This document shows positions 48,570 to 58,452 of a stretch of DNA of 64,000 nucleotides, one piece after another. Position 1 is the first letter of the stretch; each line of letters starts with the position of its first letter. This DNA comes from Rhodococcoides fascians A25f (lineage in GTDB: Bacteria; Actinomycetota; Actinomycetes; Mycobacteriales; Mycobacteriaceae): positions 1,956,501 to 2,020,500 of the forward strand of contig NZ_CP049744.1 in assembly GCF_000760935.2 (NCBI RefSeq), written 5' to 3'. The notes below the pieces were generated by a model. The model had not been told where the DNA came from. It was given only the letters and a program-made list of their open reading frames with translations, and did not search any database. The position numbers and the translations under genes were made by a program.

Positions 48570-48920
48570 TCAATAGCGCTCGCGAAAGCCGCCGATCGCG
48601 GTGATGGAATTGCCGTCGGGATCGACAACGGTGCTCAGTCGAACGCCTTTGTTCGCGTCGACGATGTCGCCGAACTCGACCCCTCGTGAGCGCGCCGAAG
48701 CGACGAACGCTTCGAGATCGTCGACCGCGACGTTGAACTGCGACGCGCCTGCTCGCTCGGGGTCGACCGTCACCTGCACCCATGCAGCGGGGGCGGCCTG
48801 CCACTCCACCAAACTCGGCATCGGGTTGTTGTCTGCAGGCCGATCGAACAGCCGGCGATACCAGGCGTCGGCCGGATCTATGTCGCGTACCGCGATCACT
48901 GCAAAGACATGCTCGAACAT
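48570..48920 (-). CDS. VOC (glyoxalase-fold) protein
   Basis: 116 residues from ATG at 48920, preceded by GAAGGAGAACGAC. One VOC domain with FAVIAVRDIDPADAWYRRLFDRP, QFNVAVDDLEAF and STVVDPDGNSITAIGGF. Members include glyoxalases, dioxygenases and bleomycin-binding proteins; no special ligand set identifies the function. It is divergent from the recC gene. Confidence 0.88.
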   Translation of the reverse strand: MFEHVFAVIAVRDIDPADAWYRRLFDRPADNNPMPSLVEWQAAPAAWVQVTVDPERAGASQFNVAVDDLEAFVASARSRGVEFGDIVDANKGVRLSTVVDPDGNSITAIGGFRERY

Positions 48921-49071
48921 GTCGTTCTCCTTCGTGTCGGCAAAGAGGTCACGGATACTGACCGGGATCGGCGGCCGGACTCATCGCGCAGAACCTGTCG
49001 CCAGGCTCGAGTAGGGTCGTCACGAGTCCGGAATCGGGCTCTCGGCTACGAACAGGCAGGGGATCGCAACG

Positions 49072-52000
49072 GTGTTGACGCTCCACCGCGCCGAGCGCGC
49101 AGGAACCCTTGCCGACGCGCTCGCCGATGTCCTGTCCGTGCCGTTGGACGACTGCTTCACCCCCGAGATCGTGTCGGTTCCGGCCAAGGGCGTCGAGCGG
49201 TGGCTCACTCAACGACTCTCGAGCACCTTGGGCAGTCCGGACGGTGACGGCATCGCCGCGAACATCGATTTTCCGAGCCCGGCAAGGCTGGTCTCACGCG
49301 CGGTCGGCGCGGTCGACGATATCGACCCGGACGACGATCCGTGGGCAATGGGCCGAGTGCTCTGGACTGCTCTGAGCGTCATCGACGAGTGCCGCACCGA
49401 ACCGTGGGCGGCGGTGCTGTTCGAGCATCTGGGGGCGGGGTCCGAGGACCACCGTGTAGGGCGTCGCTGGTCGACGGCATCTCATGTGGCAGAGCTGTTC
49501 CGTGCGTACGGTTCTCAACGACCTCAGATGATTCGTGATTGGTTCGCCGGACGATTCACCGACGGCCTCGGCGGCGATCTCGACGACGACCTGCAGTGGC
49601 AACCGCGAGTGTGGAAACTGGTGCGGGAGCGGATCGGCAGTCCCAGCCCCGCCGAGCGGCTGCCCGAGACGTGCGCTCGGCTACGGGATGCACCCGACTC
49701 GGTGGAGCTACCGAGTCGGTTGTCGGTCTTCGGTCCAACCCGATTGACGACCGATCAGCTCGACATACTGGGTGCGCTGTCGGAGCACCGCGAGGTACAC
49801 ATCTGGGTTCCGCATCCCAGCCCGTCCATGTGGACCGCCCTGGAGAACATTCCTGCGGTGACGCGGCGACGAGACGACGCAACGGCCCTTGCCGTCGAGC
49901 ATCCGCTGTTGGCCAGTCTGTCTCGCGACGTCCGGGAACTGCAGGCCACCACCGGATCGGTCGCGGCGCAAGCCGTCCATCACGAGGGTCCCGAGATCGC
50001 GAACACCCTGCTCGGTCGAATCCAATCGGACATCGCTGCCGACGTCTCACCCACTGCCGCAGTGGAATCCGACGACCACGTGACGACGACGGATGGCACG
50101 GTGCAGATTCACGCATGTCACGGACCCGCCCGGCAGGTCGAAGTTCTGCGTGAGTCGCTGCTGCATCTTTTCGCCGGCGACCCCACGCTCGAACCGCGGG
50201 ACGTGCTGGTGATGTGCCCGGACGTCGAGACCTACGCGCCGCTGATTCGCGCCAACTTCGGGCAGGCTGCGCTGGTGCATCCAGGACACCGCCTGCGTGT
50301 GCGACTCGCCGATCGGGGTTTGCGCCGCACCAACCCCGTGCTCGACGTCATCGCGACCGTTCTGGACTTCGCCGAAGGCCGGGTGACGGCGAGCGAGCTG
50401 CTCGACTTCGCTGCCAGCGGTCCGGTCCGAGAGAAGTTCTCGCTCACCGACGACGATCTCGAGCGACTCCGCGAATGGGTGACGACCTCCGGTGCGCGGT
50501 GGGGCTTGACCGTGAGACAACGAGAAGCGTTCGGTCTGAACGGTTTTCGGCAGAACACGTTCAAATCGGCCCTCGACCGGATCCTCCTGGGCGTGGCGGC
50601 CGACGAGACCCACAACGAGTATCTCGACCTTGCGCTGCCTCTCGACGACGTCGACAGCAACGACATCGCCCTCGCCGGCCGTTTCGCCGAGCTGGTCGAT
50701 CGGCTCGCCTCGGTACTGCGAGCTCTTGCCGGTCCGGCGTCGGTGACCGAGTGGATGCGGCAACTGGGCCGCGCACTCGATCTGCTCGCCGACGTGCCTA
50801 CTGCCGACGAATGGCAACTGGCACAAGCACATCGCGAGATCGCCGACGCCACCGAACACGGCGGGTCGGTGGAGCTGCGACTGGCGGACGTGCGCGCCAT
50901 GCTGGCCAGGAGACTGGCCGGACGACCCACGAGAGCGAACTTCCGCACCGGCGAACTGACCGTGTGCACCATGGTTCCGATGCGATCGGTACCGCACCGA
51001 GTGGTGGTGCTCCTCGGGCTCGACGACGAGGTGTTCCCGCGAGTGGGAAGCATCGACGGAGATGACATCCTCGCCCGCGACCCGGCGCTCGGCGAACGAG
51101 ACATTCGCAGTGAGGATCGGCAACTGCTGCTCGACGCGGTGATGTCGGCCGAGGACAAGCTCCTGCTGTTCTACACCGGTGCAGACCCCGTCGACGGTTC
51201 GGTCAAGCCGCCGGCGATTCCGCTGCGCGAGCTCATGGACGTGCTCGAGGTGACCGCGGGTCGAAGCGTCGAACATCGGCATCCGCTGCAGCCGTTCGAT
51301 CCTCACAACTTCGAGGCCGAACGTCCGTTCAGTTTCGACACCGTCGCGTTGGCCGGAGCGGTCTCGCAGCAACGTGCGCCCCAGCCCGTGCCTCCGTTCC
51401 TGCCCGCAGCGCTCCCGCCTGCCGATCGAGGCGATGTGGAACTCGCCGATGTGATCGCCTTCGTCGAGAACCCGGTGCAGGCGTTTCTCCGCCAGCGGCT
51501 CGGATTTCGTGTTCCCGAGCTCGAGGACGACCTGGCAGACAGTCTCGACATCGAGTTGGACCCGTTGTCCCGGTGGAACATCGGCGATCGGATGCTTGCC
51601 GCGGTGCTCGCGGGCGGAGACATCGGAGAATTCGCCGACGCCGAATGGCGCCGCGGAACCCTTCCGCCGTTTCATCAGGGCCGACGCGAGATGTCCGACA
51701 TCCGACAGATCGTCGGAATCATCGCCGACGCGGCCGCGCCGTTCCACGAAGGCCCCGCCGACACCACGGATGTTTCGGTCGATCTCGGCGACGGACGACG
51801 CCTGACCGGAACCGTCACCGGAATTCATGGCGGTGTTCTGGCCCGTTCGTCTTATTCTCGCCTCGCCGCAAAGCATCGGCTGGCCGCGTGGGTGCGGTTG
51901 CTGGCGGTGGCCGCATCCGAGCCGGGGGAGTGGAGCGCCGTCACCATCGGGCGGGCGAGCGGTATGCGGCCTCCTCGTCGATCGCGACTGACGGCACCGC

Positions 52001-52353
52001 GCGATCCCATTGCCACCCTGCGCGAACTGGTGGATCTGCGCGATCGCGGATTGGCGTCGCCGCTGCCGATATCGACCGGCACTGCATCGGCGTACGCGGA
52101 GAAGCGGTTCGGCGGTGGATCCATCGAGGACGGTTACGACTCCGCCAGCTGGGCGTGGCGAGGAGACTTCGGCGACGGAAACGATCGCTCGTTGCGGTAC
52201 GTGCACGGTCCGACCCTGTCGTTCCAGACACTGCTGGCCGCGACCCCGCTCGCCGATGAAACCGACCCGTCCAACGAGACGAGCCGCTTCGGCGTCCTCG
52301 CCCGCACACTGTGGGACCCGTTGCTGACCGCCGAGAACATGGGGAACGCATGA
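49072..52353 (+). CDS. recC: exonuclease V (RecBCD), gamma subunit RecC
   Basis: 1093 residues from GTG at 49072 (AGGGGA upstream). First gene of recC-recB-recD. The N-terminal helicase-like part starts TLHRAERAGTLADALADVL. The sections VERWLTQRLSSTLG, LSVFGPTRLTTDQLDILGAL, MPGRRD-region equivalents (DVLVMCPDVETYAPLI) and FRTGELTVCTMVPMRSVPHRVVVLLGLDDEVFPR are typical RecC. RecC is the catalytically inactive helicase-like subunit that holds the DNA fork and, in E. coli, recognises Chi. RecB starts on its stop codon (ATGA). In mycobacteria RecBCD works in single-strand annealing while AdnAB handles resection; the same is likely here. Confidence 0.95.
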   Translation: MLTLHRAERAGTLADALADVLSVPLDDCFTPEIVSVPAKGVERWLTQRLSSTLGSPDGDGIAANIDFPSPARLVSRAVGAVDDIDPDDDPWAMGRVLWTALSVIDECRTEPWAAVLFEHLGAGSEDHRVGRRWSTASHVAELFRAYGSQRPQMIRDWFAGRFTDGLGGDLDDDLQWQPRVWKLVRERIGSPSPAERLPETCARLRDAPDSVELPSRLSVFGPTRLTTDQLDILGALSEHREVHIWVPHPSPSMWTALENIPAVTRRRDDATALAVEHPLLASLSRDVRELQATTGSVAAQAVHHEGPEIANTLLGRIQSDIAADVSPTAAVESDDHVTTTDGTVQIHACHGPARQVEVLRESLLHLFAGDPTLEPRDVLVMCPDVETYAPLIRANFGQAALVHPGHRLRVRLADRGLRRTNPVLDVIATVLDFAEGRVTASELLDFAASGPVREKFSLTDDDLERLREWVTTSGARWGLTVRQREAFGLNGFRQNTFKSALDRILLGVAADETHNEYLDLALPLDDVDSNDIALAGRFAELVDRLASVLRALAGPASVTEWMRQLGRALDLLADVPTADEWQLAQAHREIADATEHGGSVELRLADVRAMLARRLAGRPTRANFRTGELTVCTMVPMRSVPHRVVVLLGLDDEVFPRVGSIDGDDILARDPALGERDIRSEDRQLLLDAVMSAEDKLLLFYTGADPVDGSVKPPAIPLRELMDVLEVTAGRSVEHRHPLQPFDPHNFEAERPFSFDTVALAGAVSQQRAPQPVPPFLPAALPPADRGDVELADVIAFVENPVQAFLRQRLGFRVPELEDDLADSLDIELDPLSRWNIGDRMLAAVLAGGDIGEFADAEWRRGTLPPFHQGRREMSDIRQIVGIIADAAAPFHEGPADTTDVSVDLGDGRRLTGTVTGIHGGVLARSSYSRLAAKHRLAAWVRLLAVAASEPGEWSAVTIGRASGMRPPRRSRLTAPRDPIATLRELVDLRDRGLASPLPISTGTASAYAEKRFGGGSIEDGYDSASWAWRGDFGDGNDRSLRYVHGPTLSFQTLLAATPLADETDPSNETSRFGVLARTLWDPLLTAENMGNA

Positions 52354-55300
52354 CCACCCTGCACGGATTCGACCTCCTCGGACCGATGCCTACCGGAACC
52401 ACCGTGCTCGAAGCCAGCGCCGGTACCGGCAAGACCTACGCGATCGTCGGACTGGCCGCGCGCTACGTCGCCGAGGGCATTGCCGAAATTTCCGACCTGC
52501 TTCTGGTGACGTTCAGCCGGGCCGCAACCCAGGAACTCCGCGATCGCACTCGCAGCAGATTCGCCTCGATCGCGCAGCACCTTGCAGACCCGGAAGCTGC
52601 TCGTGCAGAACGAGATCCATTGGTGTCGTTCCTGGCATCGGCCGAGGACGCCGAGGTGGAACGCCGTCGCAGAAGACTGCGAAAGGCACTGTCGGACTTC
52701 GATGCCGGGACCATCGTCACCACCCACAGCTTCTGTCAGCGCATGCTCGACGGGCTCGGAATCGCGGGGGAGCGCGAACCGGAATCGACATTCGTCGAAT
52801 CCGTGTCCGATCTACTCGAGCAGGTCGTGGACGACCTGTACCTGCAGATGTTCAGTGGCGACGACGAAGCGCCTGCATTCAGCAGGCGGGATGCGCACCA
52901 GTTGGCCTTGGCGGCCGTGGGCGACCAGCAGTCGATTCTGTACCCCGACACAGAAAATCTCGACGGGGACGACGGTAACCGCGAGCCGGCGCTCCGCGTG
53001 CAGTTCGCCCGAGAAGCGCGGCGGGAACTGGAAGGTCGCAAACGGCTGCTCGGGGTGCGTGACTACAACGATCTACTCGGACTCCTGCATTCGGTGTTGT
53101 CCGATCCCGTGCACGGTGAGGCCGCCTGTGCGCGAGTGCGAGACCGGTTCCGAGTGGTGCTGATCGACGAGTTCCAGGACACGGACCCGATGCAGCGGGA
53201 CATTCTGCGACGGGCGTTTCACGGATCGACGACCCTGATTCTCGTCGGCGATCCGAAGCAGGCGATCTACGCATTCCGCGGGGCAGAGGTGCTCAGTTAC
53301 CTCGATGCGGTCGAATCGGCAGACCACCTGTACGAGCTCACTGCCAACTGGCGCAGCGATTCCGGGCTACTCGATGCGCTGCACCATCTGTACGGCGGCG
53401 CAGCCCTCGGACACGACGACATCGTCGTTCACCGTGTCGAAGCCCGAAACCCACCGTCGCGGATGACCGGACACACCCCGCTGCGGCTGCGCTATCTTCC
53501 GAGAACCGGTGCAGGTCCCCTGCGACAAGGGTTTCCGGCAGTCGATCGACTCCGTTCCAAGGTCGCGGCCGACGTCGCGGCTGACATCGTCGAGCTGCTG
53601 TCCAGCCGTGCCACGATCGACCGACCGGACGGACCCCGGGCGATCGAACCGCGAGACGTCGCCGTGCTGACGCGAACTACCAAGCAGGTGGCGCTGATTC
53701 GAGACGCGCTGGACGCAGTCGGCGTCCCGTCGGTCGTGTCGAGCAGCACCAGCGTGTTCGGCACCGAGAGTGCCCGCCACTGGTTGTGGCTGCTGCAGGC
53801 GATCGAGCAACCGCATCGCACCGACCGCGTTCGACTTGCCGCCCTTACCCCTTTGCTCGGCTGGACTGCCGCTCAGCTCGACTCCGGAGCCGAGGATGCT
53901 CTGGCCCAGGTCAGCAGCCGACTGCGTGAATATTCGATACTCTTCGACGAGGCAGGGTTCGCTGCAGTATTCGAGCGAGTGTCGGCCCAGTCCGGACTCG
54001 ACGCCCGTTTGCTCGCAGTCGACGCGGGCGAACGGACCATGACCGATCTGCGGCATATTGCCCAATTGCTCAATCGCGCAGCAGTATCCGAGTCGTTCGG
54101 CATCACCGCACTCACTCGCTGGCTGACCGACCGCATCAAGGAACCGGCAGCCGGTGGATCCAGCGACCGCAGCCGACGACTCGACAGCGATTCCGCCGCA
54201 GTGCAAATCATGACGACACACGGCAGTAAGGGGCTCGAATTCCCCGTCGTCTACCTGCCGTATGCCTGGGACACGTTGTTCTTCAGCAAGCCGTCGACGC
54301 TGCTGCTGCACGAGAACGGCGACCGGATTCGAGACGTCGGTGGACCGTCGGGAGTGGGCTACGCGGCCAGAAAGATGATCAACGACCAGGAGGAAGCAGG
54401 CGAGGAACTGCGGTTGCTCTACGTCGGCCTGACCCGAGCGGAGAGCCAGATAGTGCTGTGGTGGGCACCGGGCCGCAATACCGCAACGTCGTCGCTGCAT
54501 CGCATGCTGTTCGGCCGCATCCCCGGGATTCCCCAACCGGAGCCGTCGTACAAGGTCCTCGACGATGCAACCACCGCGAACCGGCTTCAATCCTGGGTCG
54601 GGTCCGCTGCCGACATCATCTCCATCGAACCGGTGGGACCGGGTGCACCGTCCACGCGGCATTGGGTCAGACCCGGGGAACCGTTGCTCGACATTGCCGC
54701 CGCGCGGTTCGACCGAACTCTGGACCTGTTGTGGCGTCGAACGTCGTACTCCGCGTTGACAGCTCATGCCCACGACGCGGCGCACGTTCAGCCGGAGGTG
54801 GGGGTGACAAGCGAGGCCGAGCATCCCGAGAAGACCGACGAGCCGGCCGAACCTCAGTCGAACAGTGACTACACAGAAGATTCCAGGTTGGAGGGAATCG
54901 AGTCGCCGATGAACGGCATGCCCGCCGGCGCCGCATTCGGAACGCTCGTGCACGAGGCGCTCGAACACATCGACACCTCCGCTCCCGACTTGCTCGCCGA
55001 GCTCGAACTTCGCTGCAGTGCAGCGGTCGCCTCGCGCATGGCCGAGGTCGATCCAGTGGCGTTGGCCGCAGCCCTTCTGCCGGTGATGCACACGCCGTTG
55101 GGCTTCGGGACGCTTGCCGACATCGCGCCTTCCGACCACTTGGCAGAGCTGGACTTCGAGCTTCCGTTGGCCGGAGGTGACGATCCCGTGACGGCGACAG
55201 TTACCCTGAAATCCGTTGCGCGGCTGATGCGTCGGCACCTCGATGTCGGCGACCCGCTAGCGTCCTACCCCGATCTGCTCGACGGTATCGAAGAAACACC

Positions 55301-55685
55301 CCTGCGCGGCTTTCTCACCGGAAGTATCGACTCGGTTCTACGAGTGCCCGGACCGCGCTACGTGGTGGTGGACTACAAGACCAACCGGCTCGCCCGAGGT
55401 GATCTGACGACAGGCAACTTCACCCGAGAGAAGATGGCTGGAGAGATGATGCGCTCGCACTATCCGCTGCAGGCAATTCTGTATGCCGTTGCGCTGCATC
55501 GATATCTGCGGTGGCGTCAACCGGGATACGACCCGCAGGAACACCTCGGCGGAGTTCGGTACCTGTTCGTGCGGGGCATGGTGGGACCGCAGACCCCTGC
55601 CGGGTGTGGGGTGTTCGACTGGAATCCGCCCGCAGCGCTGGTGGTCGAGCTCTCGGATCTGCTTGCCGGAAAGGCGAATCGATGA
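52350..55685 (+). CDS. recB: exonuclease V (RecBCD), beta subunit RecB
   Basis: 1111 residues from ATG at 52350, overlapping the recC stop by four bases. UvrD-type helicase: Walker A LEASAGTGKTYA (about 20-31), LLVTFSRAATQELRDR, Walker B VVLIDEFQDTDPMQRDIL (about 270), GDPKQAIYAFRGAE and MTTHGSKGLEFPVVYLPYA. The C-terminal nuclease domain has GFLTGSIDSVLR and VVVDYKTNRLA (about 985-1012), the D...DYK triad of the RecB nuclease family, and is intact. It provides 3'-5' helicase and nuclease activity. Confidence 0.96.
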   Translation: MTTLHGFDLLGPMPTGTTVLEASAGTGKTYAIVGLAARYVAEGIAEISDLLLVTFSRAATQELRDRTRSRFASIAQHLADPEAARAERDPLVSFLASAEDAEVERRRRRLRKALSDFDAGTIVTTHSFCQRMLDGLGIAGEREPESTFVESVSDLLEQVVDDLYLQMFSGDDEAPAFSRRDAHQLALAAVGDQQSILYPDTENLDGDDGNREPALRVQFAREARRELEGRKRLLGVRDYNDLLGLLHSVLSDPVHGEAACARVRDRFRVVLIDEFQDTDPMQRDILRRAFHGSTTLILVGDPKQAIYAFRGAEVLSYLDAVESADHLYELTANWRSDSGLLDALHHLYGGAALGHDDIVVHRVEARNPPSRMTGHTPLRLRYLPRTGAGPLRQGFPAVDRLRSKVAADVAADIVELLSSRATIDRPDGPRAIEPRDVAVLTRTTKQVALIRDALDAVGVPSVVSSSTSVFGTESARHWLWLLQAIEQPHRTDRVRLAALTPLLGWTAAQLDSGAEDALAQVSSRLREYSILFDEAGFAAVFERVSAQSGLDARLLAVDAGERTMTDLRHIAQLLNRAAVSESFGITALTRWLTDRIKEPAAGGSSDRSRRLDSDSAAVQIMTTHGSKGLEFPVVYLPYAWDTLFFSKPSTLLLHENGDRIRDVGGPSGVGYAARKMINDQEEAGEELRLLYVGLTRAESQIVLWWAPGRNTATSSLHRMLFGRIPGIPQPEPSYKVLDDATTANRLQSWVGSAADIISIEPVGPGAPSTRHWVRPGEPLLDIAAARFDRTLDLLWRRTSYSALTAHAHDAAHVQPEVGVTSEAEHPEKTDEPAEPQSNSDYTEDSRLEGIESPMNGMPAGAAFGTLVHEALEHIDTSAPDLLAELELRCSAAVASRMAEVDPVALAAALLPVMHTPLGFGTLADIAPSDHLAELDFELPLAGGDDPVTATVTLKSVARLMRRHLDVGDPLASYPDLLDGIEETPLRGFLTGSIDSVLRVPGPRYVVVDYKTNRLARGDLTTGNFTREKMAGEMMRSHYPLQAILYAVALHRYLRWRQPGYDPQEHLGGVRYLFVRGMVGPQTPAGCGVFDWNPPAALVVELSDLLAGKANR

Positions 55686-57544
55686 CGAGCGTGACCACCG
55701 CACTGCGCGGGAGCGGCCTTCTGCGTACGTTCAACGATGCAGGTGTACTCACCGCCGCCGATGTGCACGTGGCATTACGTCTGGGCGCGCTTGCCGGGGA
55801 GTCGTCGGAGCATGTGCTCTTGGCCGCTGCGCTGACGGTGCGTGCCGTGCGATCGGGATCGGTGTGCCTCGATCTGCGACGACTGCAAGATGTGACGGTC
55901 GACGAGGAATCCGACGTCGATCCAGGAGCGCTTCCGTGGCCCGACCTCGTCGAGGTCCTCGGCGCACTGTCGGCCAGTCCCCTCGTCGTCGGCAGTGCAA
56001 ACGGACCGTTGACGCCGCTGAAACTCGTTCACACCGATGAGGGTGAACTCCTGTATTTGGATCGATATCACCTGCAGGAGAGCACAGTTCGTGATGTTCT
56101 CGAGCAGCGATCTCAGTCTCACCCGCGGTCCGATGCCGCCGAGATCAGCCGTGCTCTGACCGAGCTGTTCGTCGACGAATCGGGTGCGCCCACCGTTGCT
56201 CCCGATCGTCAGCGGATAGCGGCAGCCCTCGCGGCGACCCAATGGACCACGGTCATCGCAGGCGGGCCGGGAACCGGTAAGACCCACACGGTGGCTCGGA
56301 TTCTGGCGTTGCTCGTCCGGGAACACGGAAGCGATCTGCGCATCGGGTTGGCGGCACCCACCGGCAAGGCCGCAGCCCGATTGCAGGAGTCGGTGTCCGA
56401 ACAAGCGGGGCTCCTCGGACTGCCGGTAGATCTGAAGGCGATGACCTTGCACCGGCTTCTGGGCTGGAAGCCCGGCAGCAAGACGAGGTTTCGCCACGAC
56501 GGGGAGAACCGCCTGCCCTACGACGTCATCGTCGTGGACGAAACCTCGATGGTGTCACTGACGATGATGTGCCGGCTGCTCGAAGCCGTCCGCCCCGAAT
56601 CACGCTTGATCCTGGTCGGTGACCCGGACCAGTTGACGTCCGTCGACGCAGGCGCGGTGCTGGCGGACCTCGTGGCCCGGCCGGTCACGGGCATCGAGAA
56701 CCCGGTGCTGGCGCAGCTCGTCGACGACGATTTCGCCGCCGCCGAGGATCCGGCAGAGGCAGCCCTGAGCCCGTTCGAGCGAGACCGATTGCGCGGCGGC
56801 GTCGTGCGGCTCAGTCGAGGCAGACGGTTCGGCGGGGCAATCGCCCAGTTGGCTGTGGCCGTGCGCGACGGCCGGGGCGACGACGTGATGGCGCTGCTCG
56901 AGTCCGGCGCAAAAGAAATTTCCTTCCATGGCCCCGACGACGTGGATGCGCTGCGTTCCGACGTGATTCAGACCGCAGCCGACGTCACCGCCGCCGCAGC
57001 AGCCGGAGATGCCTCCGCTGCGCTTCTGGGTCTGGAGAAGCATCGCCTGCTGTGCGCGCACCGCGAGGGCCGATGGGGTGTCGCGCGATGGGATCGCCAG
57101 GCGATGGAGTGGGTGGGAGAGCACAGCGGAACGATTCTCGATCCGTCACTGTGGTACCCCGGTCAGCCACTGTTGGTGACGGCAAACGATCACGAAGCGC
57201 GGATATACAACGGCGACACCGGCGTTGTGGTGTTGGGAGACAACGGAAACCCGATGGCAGCGTTTGCCCGCGGGCACGGCCATGTGCTGATCCACCCGAA
57301 CGTGCTCTCGTCGGTTCACACGGTGTACGCGATGACGATCCACCGCAGTCAGGGCAGTCAGTACGACACCGTCTCGGTTCTTCTCCCCGCCGAGGCATCG
57401 ACGCTGCTGACCCGAGAGTTGCTCTACACCGCAATCACTCGCGCACGATCGCACGTGCGGGTTATCGGCACCGAGGATGCCATTCGCGCGGGCGTCGAGC
57501 GTCAGGTGTTACGGGCGAGCGGTCTGCGACGAACGATCCTGTAG
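55682..57544 (+). CDS. recD: exonuclease V (RecBCD), alpha subunit RecD
   Basis: 620 residues from ATG at 55682, again an ATGA overlap with recB. SF1B helicase: Walker A VIAGGPGTGKTHTVARIL (about 193-210), GLAAPTGKAAARLQES, VIVVDETSMVSLTMM (DEAD-like motif II), LVGDPDQLTSVDAGAVL and the C-terminal YAMTIHRSQGSQYDTVSVLL, with LYTAITRARSHVRV. It moves 5'-3' as the fast motor of the complex. It ends 6 bases before the stop of a convergent TY-Chap gene. Confidence 0.96.
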   Translation: MTSVTTALRGSGLLRTFNDAGVLTAADVHVALRLGALAGESSEHVLLAAALTVRAVRSGSVCLDLRRLQDVTVDEESDVDPGALPWPDLVEVLGALSASPLVVGSANGPLTPLKLVHTDEGELLYLDRYHLQESTVRDVLEQRSQSHPRSDAAEISRALTELFVDESGAPTVAPDRQRIAAALAATQWTTVIAGGPGTGKTHTVARILALLVREHGSDLRIGLAAPTGKAAARLQESVSEQAGLLGLPVDLKAMTLHRLLGWKPGSKTRFRHDGENRLPYDVIVVDETSMVSLTMMCRLLEAVRPESRLILVGDPDQLTSVDAGAVLADLVARPVTGIENPVLAQLVDDDFAAAEDPAEAALSPFERDRLRGGVVRLSRGRRFGGAIAQLAVAVRDGRGDDVMALLESGAKEISFHGPDDVDALRSDVIQTAADVTAAAAAGDASAALLGLEKHRLLCAHREGRWGVARWDRQAMEWVGEHSGTILDPSLWYPGQPLLVTANDHEARIYNGDTGVVVLGDNGNPMAAFARGHGHVLIHPNVLSSVHTVYAMTIHRSQGSQYDTVSVLLPAEASTLLTRELLYTAITRARSHVRVIGTEDAIRAGVERQVLRASGLRRTIL

Positions 57545-57550
57545 CTCCGG

Positions 57551-58372
57551 TCAGCGGCACGCGTGCCGGGCCTCGTTCATCGCGGCGTCGATGCTTCGTG
57601 CGACCGAAAGCCAGGTGCGAGCCAGGCTGGACCACACAGCCACCGAGTCGTCTCGACCCGCGCCGGCCGCCCCCCGGGCCTGCGTGGCAGCCGAGCGATG
57701 GAGGGCCACGGCACGAGCCTTCAGATCGTCGAGGTCACTGTCGACGCAGACGGATCGAACGGCGTGTGGGTCGACTCGACGACCTGTCAACTGACACAGC
57801 GCCTGCAGCGAGCCCAGCTCGGCAGGAATCTCGGAGGGCGTCTCGGAAGAGTCGGCCGACGTGGCGGTCTCGGCCGCAGAGGCGACGAGCCCCCGCTGCA
57901 GGTCCCTCGGCCCAGATGACACGCCATCGGCTGCGACGCCCCACACACTGAGGAACGAGGGGTGCGGAACGTTCCAGATCTCGCGGAACGCAAGCGTGAT
58001 CATCTCGGCAACGAGCGCGGCATCGGCTCGTGAGTCGGTTCGCGTGAGATCAATGACCGATCCGTCGGCGATCGGCTTGCCGCGGTTCAGCCATCCGAAC
58101 TCGACCAACTGCACGTCCATGGCCGACGTCTCCGGGGCGTCCGGGTAGAGCAGCGAAGGAATCGCCGCAACGGTGACCAGGACTCCGGTGTCCGTCGCCG
58201 CCACATCGATGTACGGCCGCAAACCACGTTCGCCGGGGCTGGCCTGAGCGGCCGTGACCGTGACGTAGTCACGTCTGGGCAGGGACCGAAGGCATGCGTG
58301 CAGATTCTCGGTGAACGTGGCCCACGCGAGCGCGGTAGTGGAGTCGAAATGGCCGTTCTGCAGTGCGTTCAC
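57551..58372 (-). CDS. TY-Chap domain protein, paralogue of the one at 45-46 kb
   Basis: 273 residues from GTG at 58372. It shares FREIWNVPHPSFLS with FRDIWGLPHPSFLS of the protein encoded at 45062-46366, and the same general layout (an N-terminal strand-rich domain about 12-120, the second domain from about 125). Its C terminus is helical, with a conserved-looking cysteine pair spacing absent. It is convergent with recD. The pair of paralogues on either side of recCBD suggests an old duplication or a shared partner. Confidence 0.75.
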   Translation of the reverse strand: MNALQNGHFDSTTALAWATFTENLHACLRSLPRRDYVTVTAAQASPGERGLRPYIDVAATDTGVLVTVAAIPSLLYPDAPETSAMDVQLVEFGWLNRGKPIADGSVIDLTRTDSRADAALVAEMITLAFREIWNVPHPSFLSVWGVAADGVSSGPRDLQRGLVASAAETATSADSSETPSEIPAELGSLQALCQLTGRRVDPHAVRSVCVDSDLDDLKARAVALHRSAATQARGAAGAGRDDSVAVWSSLARTWLSVARSIDAAMNEARHACR

Positions 58373-58452
58373 GGTGCAAACCCTCTTCTCGGACGAGAAC
58401 TGATGCCGGTGGGTTCAGACGGTAGCGAGGGGGTCCGACAAGAACGCGGGTG

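Noticed and set aside
50047..52206. 719-codon open frame on the minus strand inside recC
   Set aside because: It mirrors the codon bias of recC, has no family motif and lies wholly antisense to a well-supported gene.
53367..55238. 623-codon open frame on the minus strand inside recB
   Set aside because: Shadow of recB caused by high third-position GC; no recognised motif.
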